A stretch of DNA of 64,000 bases, from assembly GCA_017654735.1 (NCBI GenBank), contig JADPYG010000091.1:62001-126000 (forward strand). Reading direction: 5' to 3'. This DNA is from Vishniacozyma victoriae (lineage: Eukaryota > Basidiomycota > Tremellomycetes > Tremellales > Bulleribasidiaceae). Under the pieces are notes generated by a model. The model did no database searches and was not told where the DNA came from. It saw only the letters and a list, made by a program, of their open reading frames with translations. This document shows positions 1 to 10,049 of this stretch, one piece after another. The translations under genes were made by a program, and so were the position numbers. The first letter of the stretch is position 1, and every line of letters begins with the position of its first letter.

Positions 1-225
1 CTTGCCAGGATCACTGGTCACCAAGAAGAGAACTGATTTCGACTGGTGATGCGATACAGTATTCCCGTGCCCGGACAGCTGACCGACTACTTATCTGAGA
101 TTCGACCTGATCCGGAGCGTTCTTTAGATATGCCTGCTTGAACCTCTTCGGATGCTATTTTTTGGATCCTTCCCCTTGTATTAAGAAAGCTGTACATTCA
201 CGCTTCGTCGCTTTTCTATCTACAC

Positions 226-916
226 CTACTTCACCTTATCGATCCTCACCACAGTTCCGAAAGCATCCGCCAACTCCTTCAGAACGGTCTCGACCAATTC
301 AGCAGCCTTGACACCCGGAATATCCCTATCCCCAATAGCTTCCTTGACGAGTACAACATCATATCCCCGCTCAGCAGCCTGCCTGGCAGTGGTACTGACA
401 CAAACATGTGCCATGTAGCCGACTAACGCGACTTGTTTCCGCCCAGTCTTCTCGATCGTTTCTTGAAGGTTGGTACCGGTGAATGAACCTGGGTGGCCTT
501 TGGAAATGACGGTCTCGGAATCTAGGGGTTTAAGGACGTCAAAGATTTCCGATAGGGGAGTGCCTTCGGTGAAGACTGGTGCGCCGGTGGGGGTCTTGTG
601 CCAGATGTGGATGATGGGAGCTTTTGCGGCTCGGTAGGTGTCGAGAAGGGATTTAATCGCGGATCGAGTGGATTCGATATCGACAGTCTTGAGCTGGCCA
701 TCGGCGTATCTAACGAATTAGCTGGTGATTCCCACTTCCATTGCCTCTCATTCCTGCCTTATGTCCACATAAGACGCTCTGTCGTTCCATCTCCACGCTG
801 GCAGGAATCCAGGTGGTGACTCACTCATTTTGAGCATCAATGATGACCAGTACACTGTCAGAAGTACTGAGGGTACTGGCTGGAGCACCGAGCATCTCAC
901 GGAAAGATTGAGTCAT
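226..916 (-). CDS. Isochorismatase-family cysteine hydrolase
   Basis: A two-exon gene (825-916 and 226-709 joined by a GTGAGT...TTAG intron) encodes about 191 residues, the usual family length. Exon 1 carries the catalytic Asp in IDAQNEY. Exon 2 carries the Lys region ISKGHPGSFTGT and the nucleophile Cys in MAHVCVSTTARQAAERGY. This is the Asp-Lys-Cys triad of the isochorismatase/nicotinamidase superfamily, which hydrolyses amides or vinyl ethers. The substrate cannot be read from sequence. There is no signal peptide, so it is probably cytosolic. It is transcribed away from two FAD oxidase genes on the same strand. A joint role in degrading a small aromatic or N-heterocyclic compound is possible but is inference only. 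Confidence 0.85.
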
Positions 917-1507
917 GTTGTTCGATACGGATAGAATAGGATAGGCTAAGATATGAATGAGAGGGGTAAGATATTGAATGAAGTGTATCAACTGATGGTA
1001 ATATAGTTGTCAAGGGTTGAGTCTCCAACGGAAACATGACCAATCTACCCGTCGGGTAACGCGGTGCCGAGTCGGTTGGTAATGACCCGGATCATATGCC
1101 TGACTCTTGGCGCGCTGAAAATGGTCTTGAGATCTTGACAAGCGTGGGTGCACCCACCACATGCTCACCTTGTAGCCATGAACAACATGGCTTCCATCGG
1201 AAGCGACTATCAAAAGATTGATAATCAGATAGAGATTGATCAGAATAATCGATCAGGTGATCAATCCCAATGAAAAGGTTCGACCGGCGGAAGTGGACGA
1301 GCGGCTCCGGCGGAAGCATATCAGTCAGCTGATGAGTCAAGGATCTTGATCATCAAAATTAGTCTCAGTAATATAATTCGACCGGCGGGGTGGTATGAGC
1401 AGCTTCGGCGGAAATGTACAGTCAGCTGATGATTAAGGCATTAGCTCTCAGGCGATAGGATAGACATGCTATACGTGTGCATGATGAAGACAAACAGAAT
1501 AAATTGG
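917..1507. promoter_or_regulatory. Intergenic region with a two-copy CGGCGG-rich repeat
   Basis: This lies between the start of the isochorismatase gene and the end of the first FAD oxidase gene. I see no gene in it. Two imperfect copies of a roughly 63-65 bp unit lie at 1279-1343 and 1377-1439. Both have TTCGACCGGCGG near the left end, a second CGGCGG in the middle and GTCAGCTGATGA near the right end. CGG-type repeats suit Zn2Cys6 regulators; that role is inferred. Confidence 0.5.
1279..1439. repeat. Imperfect tandem repeat, two copies, about 98 bp period
   Basis: Copy 1 (1279-1343) and copy 2 (1377-1439) align over their whole length with scattered substitutions. They share TTCGACCGGCGG, CGGCGGAA and GTCAGCTGATGA in the same order and spacing. 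The following spacer (AATTAGTCTCAG against CATTAGCTCTCAG) also resembles itself, so the duplicated unit may be longer than the core. Confidence 0.7.
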
Positions 1508-3286
1508 TCAAGCCAAGGGCTGGATAGGGAACCATTTGCCAAACACGAGTTCTGGGCTGATTTTCAGTCTCTGAGCTCTGACGAGGAGTGAAGTCGGGGA
1601 CTTACTCGTATTTCTCCTTGATGGTCTGGAGTTTTCGGTAATTCGCTCCGAATAGCTTCCTAACCTTATCATCGCCAAGCACTGATTCTCCCTCTGAATA
1701 ATCAGGTTCACGTCCATGATTTACTGCGCCATTCAGCAACATACCAAAATTCCCGTAAGCGGGCTGCGTCTCGATCTGATCACCTTGAATAGCCCTTCTA
1801 GTTCCTGTCACGCTCTTCCTGACGTCGTCGATATTCACCTTGTTCATATCCTCTTTGGACCAGCTGGCCATAATTATGACGTTGTTCTGTGGACCTCGAC
1901 TCGAAAAGGCCATCTCGCTATTGCGAATCTTCCGGACCTTTTTGGTGCACTGTAGTTCGAAGCCCACGAAATGCCTAGCTTGAGGGACCTTGGTTCGGAA
2001 CTCGGCTTGAGCATTGAGGATGTCCTTGAACATCTGAGCAGTGATATCGACAACGGCTGCTCCAGTGCTATAATAGGCTTTGCCAGATGGCACAATCTTA
2101 TTGATCTCCCCATTGACTTCCATGTACGTCCTTTCCGCGGTCATGTCCATTACCGGACCTGCTCATTGGCCTAGATCTGCGTGGTCGAAAAGTACTGACC
2201 AACGTCGAGGAACGGTCGAAATTGCCTTTTACCTTCCTCCCCCGGACCGAGGTGGACACAGTTGACCAACAGCAACTAGAGCACATGAGCGCTCCGCCCC
2301 GCTTTTGTTGGGCGCAACTTACTTGTGAGCCATCTTCCGGACTTTGGGTAAGGGCGATGAGTGCAGTGTCGTCGACCGACATGACATCATTTTTCCATTT
2401 GACACTGGCTTGGGCCAGCGCATCAAGTTTGTCCGGAGTATAAAACAGGAAACCGGACCAGCAAACAGGAGGAATAGGATGGAGGGCAAACTGGAATTTG
2501 GTGACAATACCGAAATTGGATCCTCCGCCTCGAATCGCGAAAAACAGCTTGCTCGTCAGGCATTGCGTCAAATCATCGGGAAGATGCAGAAAGTGAAGGG
2601 CTGTTGTCTTACGTCTTGGTTCTCGCCCTCGCTCGCTTTTAGAATTCGTCCATCCGCGACCACAATTGTTGCACCGATTAAATTATCGATAGTCAAGCCA
2701 TATCGACCAGTCAGATAGCCATAGCCACCACCTACAGTCAGGCTGGCCGGTGAGCACTCCATCGGACTGCGTCATACACGCACCCTGCGACGCCAGTCTG
2801 ACCATCAGCCCTGCAAGATGAGGGGAATCATGCTTACTTCATTAACGGTACCTGCCACTGTAGCTAGACCCAGGGGACACGTAGCGTTGTCGACGTCCCT
2901 CCACAGTGCTCCCCCCTCTACATACGCTGTCTTTGTCTCCTGATCAACGGTGACCTTGTTGAGATACTTTGAAAGGTCGATTACCATACCTCCATCGGTA
3001 GAGGATGCCCCGGAAGGATTGTGTCCACCTCCTTTACTTTAGCAGAGATATCGGTGCAATCACATGTACCTTTGACTGCAATCTCGACTTGAGCATGTAC
3101 TGCAAATTTCAAAGTTGCAGAGACATCCTCATCATTCTTGACAGACGCCACCAACCCAGCTCGTCTTTCCGCAAGGATTGACCAGCGCTTGAGGTCATCT
3201 TGGTAATTGCTGTCTCTTGGAAGAACCAAGTCGCCCTCGAAGACCGACTTGAACTCGCGAAAAGCTGTGGATTGAGTGAAGCACAT
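1508..3286 (-). CDS. FAD-linked oxidase, BBE-like (tandem copy 1)
   Basis: This is a multi-exon gene of roughly 460 residues from the FAD_binding_4/BBE superfamily (berberine-bridge-enzyme-like, glucooligosaccharide and 6-hydroxynicotine oxidases). Splicing gives the flavin-attachment motif GGGHNPSG, whose His would carry 8-alpha-linked FAD. Next come [19 protein letters not shown] and [13 protein letters not shown], then the C-terminal BBE signature [21 protein letters not shown]. The position that holds the second flavin-linking Cys in bicovalent members reads T-G-V-A-G, so the flavin is probably monocovalent. The start at 3286 is chosen because the residues there align with the start of the paralogue at 5698; an upstream ATG at 3361 is less likely. 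There is no clear signal peptide. All junctions I checked keep frame. The substrate is unknown. Confidence 0.85.
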
Positions 3287-3907
3287 TGTGAAGACGAAAG
3301 CAAGAGAGCGAAGGTATCTTGTTTGGTAGACTAGACAATGCGACCTATATGGCCAGAACATCGTTGAAAGTCGAACTCCAAGGCGTCGTGGCTAGGTTCT
3401 AGACACAGATCCAGAAAGAGGGGTCTTCAGAAAGATCCCTCTACACGAGCATGTTGCGGGAGACACGAACAGATACGTTTCTGAGGTTGTATGCGCTCTC
3501 GCTCTTCTGGGCCTAGATAGAGGGCTTCATCGAGACGTGGAGATCTTCGTTTCAATTTCGGCTATCGTCTCGACTCCAAAGCTATGCACATGAGCTCAAG
3601 AGATCTCGATCGAGGAGATCTCTTTCGGACATGAGATACCCGGATGGCGTCCAGAGAAAGCGGTAGTACGTACTGCTCTCAGAGTTAAAAAGAGCGTTCA
3701 CCTTGACAGGTACAACAATCGTGCCTCGTACGCTTGAAATTCGGGTCAGTCATCGAGGTTTTACGCCTACAAAATACCTGTGCATTTTTCTGTCATTTTG
3801 TTCGATAGCAGACAGAGCAAGCAGATGAATTCATGCAAAGCTGCAACATCATGAGGTAGCGGTAGATGGTTCCAACACGTGAGACAGGACGCGATTTAAG
3901 CCAAGGG
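3287..3907. promoter_or_regulatory. Promoter region of FAD oxidase copy 1
   Basis: No gene seen. It holds a 9-nt inverted repeat (AGAGATCTC at 3599-3607, GAGATCTCT at 3615-3623, 7-nt loop). It also holds a block at about 3664-3747 that reappears upstream of the paralogue at about 6129-6214. Confidence 0.55.
3664..3747. promoter_or_regulatory. Conserved promoter block shared with 6129-6214
   Basis: Aligned pieces in the same order are TAGTACGTAC(T/C)GCT, AG(A/G)GTT(A/G)AAA, CAGGTACA(A/G)CA, and CCT followed by TACGCTT(G/A)AAA. The first piece is palindromic (AGTACGTACT) and here extends to AGCGGTAGTACGTACTGCT at 3659-3677. The block lies about 380-460 bp upstream of its gene, a distance like that of the paralogue's block. 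Confidence 0.55.
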
Positions 3908-5698
3908 CTAAATAGGGAACCACTTGCCAAAGACGAGATCCGGGCTGTATATTAGCTTCAAGAGATCATCCAAAGATATCAACAGGGCACCCACTCGTAC
4001 TTTGCTTTGATTATCTGGAGGTTTCGGTAGTTGACTCCGTAGAGCTTTCTGACCTTCTCGTCGCTGATAACCTCTCCACCGTCTTTATAGTCAGTGGACC
4101 GCCCATTCTCAGATCGTGACAATAAAAGAAACCCACCATGATTCCCATACGAGGGTTCTACCTTGACCTGATCCCCTTGAATGGCTCCAATAATCTTTTT
4201 CACTCTCTCCCTAATCTCTCCCAGATTGACTTTATCCATATCCTCCGCTAGCCAGCTTACATTGATGATCACATTACTTTGTGGTCCCCTACATGCAAAC
4301 GCCATTGCATCGTTAGGTACCTCGAGGATCTTGTTGGTATTGTAAATTTCGAATCCGACCATTGATTTAGCTTGGGGGATGTCGACTTTGAATTGAGCCT
4401 GAATAGATAAAATATCTTGCAGTACTTTCGGAGTGATTTTGGTTATAGTGGCTCCGGTACTGAAATAGGCTTTGCCCCTTGGTACTGCATGGTTAAGTTG
4501 TTGGTTGACCTCGAGGTACGGTTTTTCGGTCGTCATGTCCATGAATGGTCCTACTGATCAGACATTGTCATATGATATGTGACTTACCAACATCATAGAA
4601 GAGCTGACATTGCTTCTTACCAAGATCTCCAGGCCCGAGGTGTACGCAAGTGAGGATAATCACCTGTATCATCAGCCAAATTCAGTATCGTAGAAAGAAG
4701 ACATACCTGCGATCCATCCTTTGGACTTTGAGTAAGTCCCATGAGAATCATATCGTCGACTGTCATGACCTCTTCCTTCCACTTTGCACAAGCCTGAACT
4801 AGCGCCTTAACCTTATCCACCGTAAAGAATAAGCCGCCAGACCAGCAGACGGATGGGATGGGGTGGAGGGCGAACTGAAAGTTGGTAACGATACCGAAGT
4901 TTGAGCCTCCGCCGCGGATCGCAAAGAAGAGCTAGCTTGTCAGCTGTAACCTTGCGAGATTACACCAAACATATGTCACATGTGTCGTCAGGTGTTGGGG
5001 GCGAATAATGAACTTACATCTTGATTTTCGTCTTTATTGACCTGTAAGACTTGTCCATCCGCAATCACCACCGTTGCCCCACTAAGGTTATCGATGGTCA
5101 AGCCATGTCGTCCCGTAAGGAAGCCATATCCACCTCCAACTGTCAAGCTAATTATCAGTATATCGCCAGGGAGTTTGGGCGTACCCTCCAACACCGGTCT
5201 GACTATCAGCTTTATAATCACAAAGAAGGAGTATCACTAACCTCGCTGACGGTACCTCCGACAGTAGCTAGCCCATACGGACATGTCGCAGCATCAACAT
5301 CCGACCATAGTGAGCCTCCTCCGACATAAGCTATCCTGACATGTTGATCGACGGTGACCTTGTTGAGATATCTCGATAGATCGATTACGACTCCTGCAGC
5401 GGTAGAGGACGCGCCCGATGGGTTATGTCCACCTCCTAGTCCAGTCAGCTCATCTATCAGACTGGAGTAGACGGGACTTACCCTTGATAGCGATCTCAAG
5501 CTTGGCCTCTACAGCAAACTTGACAGCAGCAGACACATCCCCCTCATCCCTCACAAAAGCAACAACCCCCGCGGGCCTCTCTGCTAGTACAGACCATCGG
5601 TTCAGGCTTTCTTTGTACCTGTCGTCTGTCGGGAGGATTAGATCACCCTTGAAGATCGACTTGAGCTGAATATAAGCTTCAGATTCGGTGAATGCCAT
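3908..5698 (-). CDS. FAD-linked oxidase, BBE-like (tandem copy 2)
   Basis: This is the paralogue of the gene at 1508-3286, in the same orientation and with matching intron positions, so it arose by tandem duplication. It starts [16 protein letters not shown] and ends with an exon reading [12 protein letters not shown] at 3908. Splicing gives [11 protein letters not shown] (flavin His), then [20 protein letters not shown], a tiny exon lying between two introns near 5170-5230. [15 protein letters not shown] and [13 protein letters not shown] follow. The length is about 465 residues. As in copy 1, the bicovalent Cys is absent, which suggests His-only FAD linkage. It probably oxidises an alcohol, sugar or alkaloid-type substrate with O2; the substrate cannot be assigned. 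Confidence 0.87.
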
Positions 5699-6128
5699 TC
5701 TGAAGTTAAAGTGGTAAAGCAGTAAGAAATACGATTAGTACTGGACACTGGGCCATCAGGTATCTCGGTCGAGAGCCTTCAAAGAACGTCTAAGGGTAGA
5801 GGATCCAGGAGTCAAAGGACACCTTGATCGCGAGATTGAGTGTTGCACACAACCAAGTGTGTTGAAGGACGGAGTGGAGGCTAGAGTAGCTAGAAAGAAC
5901 CCTTCAAAGTTGATTCTCCATATTTGCTCCCGGAGTAGTTCCGCCGGAGGAAGATGACGCGTTTCCGTAGATCCTTAATGTCATGTCGGCTTTTCCTCCG
6001 AAAGCCGAATGTCATGAACACAGCGACATCTGCATGTATGACGTGAGTTGTAGATCTACAGACCAGATATGCCGTCAACTTCAGACAGGACAGGACCGGT
6101 TAAGGTCAAGAGGCAGTTCTGTAAGTTC

Positions 6129-6214
6129 TAGTACGTACCGCTATTAGGGTTGAAACCAGAGAAACCATATGGTCAGGTACAGCATCCGTTCCTAGTTTAC
6201 GCTTAAAAAATCGG
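6129..6214. promoter_or_regulatory. Conserved promoter block shared with 3664-3747
   Basis: It contains CTAGTACGTACCGCT (6128-6142), then AGGGTTGAAA, CAGGTACAGCA and TACGCTTAAAA. The order and spacing match the block upstream of FAD oxidase copy 1. It lies between two divergent genes and could serve either. Confidence 0.55.
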
Positions 6215-6452
6215 TTCAAGGCGGGTAAAGGCGATACACCTACTCAACTCTACCATACTACACTCCGCTCTGCACATCCGCCAGCATCCAACGAGTACGA
6301 GTCCGAGTCCGACGGAGTATGTGTAAGACCGAAGGATGAAGATGCATACATGTGTCAAAGGTATGGCGGTGTACCGGCCATCGCCTCATTCAACCCCCTT
6401 TCCAACTTGTGTTCAGGGGATGCCGTACAGTATCGCCGAAGCCTCCTTTGAG

Positions 6453-6462
6453 TATATATAAA
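6453..6462 (+). promoter_or_regulatory. TATA box of the GMC-lectin gene
   Basis: TATATATAAA lies 69-78 bp upstream of the ATG at 6531, in the expected orientation. Confidence 0.7.
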
Positions 6463-6530
6463 GACTAGCTAAGGTCTTCTTGTTGACGCTCAATTCTTTA
6501 TTCCTTCTATCCACTACCCGATAATCAACG

Positions 6531-9458
6531 ATGTGGACGACTACAATCCTCATTGCTTTGGTGCCATTCACTCTCGCCGCCCCTGCGGTCGAAAAGCGAG
6601 ATACAACCCAGATCTTCGATGGAGCTCAAGTGGGAGGAAAGACATACGACTATGTGATCGCCGGAGGTGGACTGGCAGGTATCGTGACTGCTGCAAGGTT
6701 GTCGGAGGATTCTAGCAAGACGGTGCTGGTGTTGGAAGCGGGGTATAGCGAGGAGGACAGGGAGGATGTTACTAGTATGTCTGCTAATTCTGCTTCGAGA
6801 TCAGGCTGACGGCAAGATACCGGTCGATACCAGAGTACCTTCGGAGTGAGCCGTCATCATTTATAGTCCTGGAACAGTGGCTGATGAGAGACTTTCCTCG
6901 ACTGGCAATATCAAACCGTACCCCAATCATCAGCCAACAACCAAGCTCAGACCATCCGAGCAGGACGAGCCCTCGGTGGAAGTACAACTATCAATGGAAT
7001 GGCTTGGAGTAAGCCTCACAACTTCCAGGTATTTTCCTCCTTCTAGGTATTCCAGCTGTGCTCTGGGTATACTGACGAATAGATCGATGCTCTCGAACAG
7101 GTCGGTAACACGGGTGTTAACTGGAACTCTCTCCAGACCTATGTGAGTCCAACTACCATGTATCGATATGCGTGGGAAGCTGACGAGAAGATGAAACGAG
7201 CAGAGAACTTCCAGGCTCCTTCCTCGTCTCAAGCTCCTGCAGGTGTGACTTACAACCCAAGTTGCCACGCTGCCAACGGTCCTATCGGAATTCAATATGA
7301 TCCAAACTCGTACGTCCTCCTCACGTTTTTTTTTCAACCGCCCTGCTGACGATCAGATCTCCTCAACAGCTTGAACGAGATTTCAACACTACCGCCAAGA
7401 ACATTGGTCTACCTTACGCAACCGATTTGACCTGTGGGAACCCTGCCGGTCTTGCACCTATTGCCAACACCCGATCTGGAAATCTCAGGATCGATGCTTG
7501 TAAGCATTTCCTACATGTCACGACAAAGCTGATGCCCAGACCGAGGATACTTGTACCAAAAGTCCCGACCCAACCTTACCAGTATATCATCTCTGCACTC
7601 TCATTTATTTATGCTGATTCCAGTCTTATCTGGAGCTACCGTCGGAAAAGCCGTTCTCTCCTCCGGCTCCTCACCAAGAGCGACAGGAGTTGAATTCCGA
7701 GATCAGTCCGGTACCACATACACCGCAAACGCTCGACGAGAAGTTATCATCGCTACCGGATCGATCAAGACTCCAGTGATTCTTCAACAATCTGGTATCG
7801 GTCCAGCCTCTGTTCTCTCTGCTGCTGGCGTTACTCAACGGGTCGATTTGCCGGTCGGGATGAATTTGATCGATCAGACTACTACCAGTACCAGCGGGTC
7901 TTTAAGGAATTCAAGGGGTGGTGGACAACCTATTACGTTCCCCAGGTTCCAGGTGAGTTTTCTTCCATACTTCGAATGCTGGTCATTGACTAGTAGGACT
8001 TGTTCAAAGGCGGTGAAGCCGACACGATGAGATCAATGCTTCAAAACGATTTGGGATCATACGTCCAGGATGCTATTAGTGCTGGTGCTGCGTCTAGTGC
8101 CGCTGGGTTACAGAAAGTGTTGGAGATTCAGAGGGATTGGATTTTGAACAAGGCGGCTGGGATCTCGGAGAACTTTGATTACTCTTATGGTACGTCCCCG
8201 GATCCACTCCACCACCCACAAACTATTTTTGTTTCCCTCTACCATACTTCACTACTTGATTATATACCGCCAACTCGTCCGATCTCGTACTGGGCTGACA
8301 TCTAGGCTCCACCATCGGTTATGACTCTTGGTACCTACTCCCCTTCGGCCGAGGTTCAGTCAAGATCAACAACAACAACGCCTACTCTCCCTCTTTCACC
8401 ATCGATCCCCGATTCTTCTCGAACCGATTCGACGCCCTAGCTCAAGCCGCTACTACCCGATTCACCCGAACTCTCAACCAAGCTTCACCCCTATCATCCG
8501 ACGTCACTGGCGAGTCATCTCCAGGTAGTGCTGTAGCTCAGGGAGGATCTCTTGATAGTTGGTTGAACTGGGTCAAAGGCAATTACCGATCTAATTGGCA
8601 CCCTATTGGAACTGCTGCTATGATGTCTCGAGATCTTGGAGGTGTTGTGGATTCGAGGAATAGGGTTTATGGAGTTAGTGGATTAAGAGTTGTTGATGGG
8701 TCGATTCTACCTTTCCAGGTATCTTCACATTTGATGTCTGTTCTCTATGGATTGGTACGTTCCTCCTATCCTTTCATGCCCAAAAGCTAATCATCAGGCT
8801 GAACGAGCTGCCGATGTGATCAAGCAAGATAATGCCGGTCCCGCTTCTTCATCATCGTCTTCGGCCTCTTCCACTTCTTCCACCTCTTCCAGGACTTCAT
8901 CTTCCTCTTCGTCAACATCTTCAACTCCTGCTACAACCGGCCGAGCGATCAATCCCAACAACGACAAGACTAAATGTTTGCAGGTCAGGGGTACACCCGC
9001 CAACGATGCTCGTGTTGAGTGAGTCGTCCTCTCTCATAAACTCATCGTGAGCTGATGGGTAGGATAAGCGATTGTAACAACTCTGCGAACCAGCGATGGA
9101 CTCTAGTCAAGGGATCAACCACCGTCAAACTAGCAGGCTCGAATTTTTGCCTAGACGCAGGGGGATCTCCTGGTAACGGAGCCCAAGCTAAAGTCTACAC
9201 CGTATGTCAACCCTCCCTGGAAGCAATCGGAGCTGATGGGTAGTGTTATGCTGGTCTGGCTGCTCAGACTTGGTACTTTACCGATGATAATCGAATTGCC
9301 CTCCAGGGTCAGGGGCAATGCCTGGATCTCACCAGCGGGTCCAAGGCTAATGGGAATATCATGCAGACTTGGCAGGTAAGTTATTTCTGCTGAATTGCGA
9401 GGATCGAGCTCATTGACAGTGCTCTTCCGGAAACAATAATCAGGTCTGGACCGTGTAG
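6531..9458 (+). CDS. Secreted GMC oxidoreductase fused to a ricin-B lectin domain
   Basis: An N-terminal signal peptide ([17 protein letters not shown]) is followed by a Kex2-like EKR site. The GMC (CAZy AA3) FAD domain has [19 protein letters not shown] and VLVLEAG, then [12 protein letters not shown]. Near its C-terminus are [11 protein letters not shown] and [20 protein letters not shown]; these carry the two His positions of glucose-oxidase-like enzymes (HPxGT and SSH). A Ser/Thr-rich linker encoded at about 8840-8940 joins it to a roughly 130-residue beta-trefoil region with three QxW motifs (QRW, QTW, QVW), typical of CBM13/ricin-B lectins. Around ten introns all splice in frame. I infer an extracellular enzyme oxidising a sugar or aryl alcohol and producing H2O2, held on a glycan by its lectin. 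The substrate is unknown. Confidence 0.88.
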
Positions 9459-10049
9459 TTCAAGGGACAGTTTATATGGACAATATAGGTAGAAATGAGA
9501 AAATAGGACACTTTGCAAAAGACAATCATGCTCAGAGAAAATTTAGGAACTTTGTGTATTCGATTATAGTATACCAGTGAATGGATAGCACCAGGCTGCT
9601 TTCATGACCGATTGAAATACATCAGTCGATAGAGTTTGGAGCAGTGACGTCGGGATGTCGGCCATGAATTTGCCAAACGGAGTAAATTGACTAAATTGCT
9701 GACGTTTACATCTATCTCTCTTGGCAGTTCCCCCACTTCCATATCCAACCTTCTACTTCTATCGCTTGCTCCTCTTACCCTACCTACACTCTATCTTACA
9801 TGGAAACAACGTACTCCCTGACTGCCGCTCTCACGCCCGGACGGTTGGAGTGGAGCATTATCGCTTATCTAAGAATCAGATGACCAACTACGATAATCGC
9901 GTGATATGTGCAACTATCATCAACACCGACGAGCTCGATCCTAATATGATCAACTCTATATTCTCTCAACTTCCTGTAGGCATTACAGACTGGAGGACTC
10001 GCATAGCATCGTGAACGACCTGGATCAATAAACTAGAGACAGCAGCGCG
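9459..10049. other. Intergenic, no gene seen
   Basis: This contains the 3' end of the GMC-lectin gene and the promoter of the MFS gene. The small open frame at 9721-10014 shows no family resemblance and runs into the MFS leader. I see no other structure. Confidence 0.5.

Larger units (their letters stand above)
5699..6530. promoter_or_regulatory. Divergent promoter of FAD oxidase copy 2 and the GMC-lectin gene
   Basis: No gene seen. It contains the conserved block at about 6129-6214, a CCGCCGGAGG site near 5941, and a strong TATA box (TATATATAAA, 6453-6462) about 70 bp before the GMC gene start. Confidence 0.6.

Noticed and set aside
1278..1290. GGTTCGACC, resembling a tRNA T-loop
   Set aside because: No acceptor stem, D-arm or anticodon arm fits around it.
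8794..9003. Open acidic frame on the minus strand
   Set aside because: It is the antisense of the Ser-rich linker of the GMC-lectin gene; codon bias of Ser repeats creates it.
226..9458. A secondary-metabolite cluster made of the hydrolase, FAD oxidases and GMC enzyme
   Set aside because: No backbone synthase (PKS, NRPS, terpene) is present, and the GMC gene is secreted and divergent.
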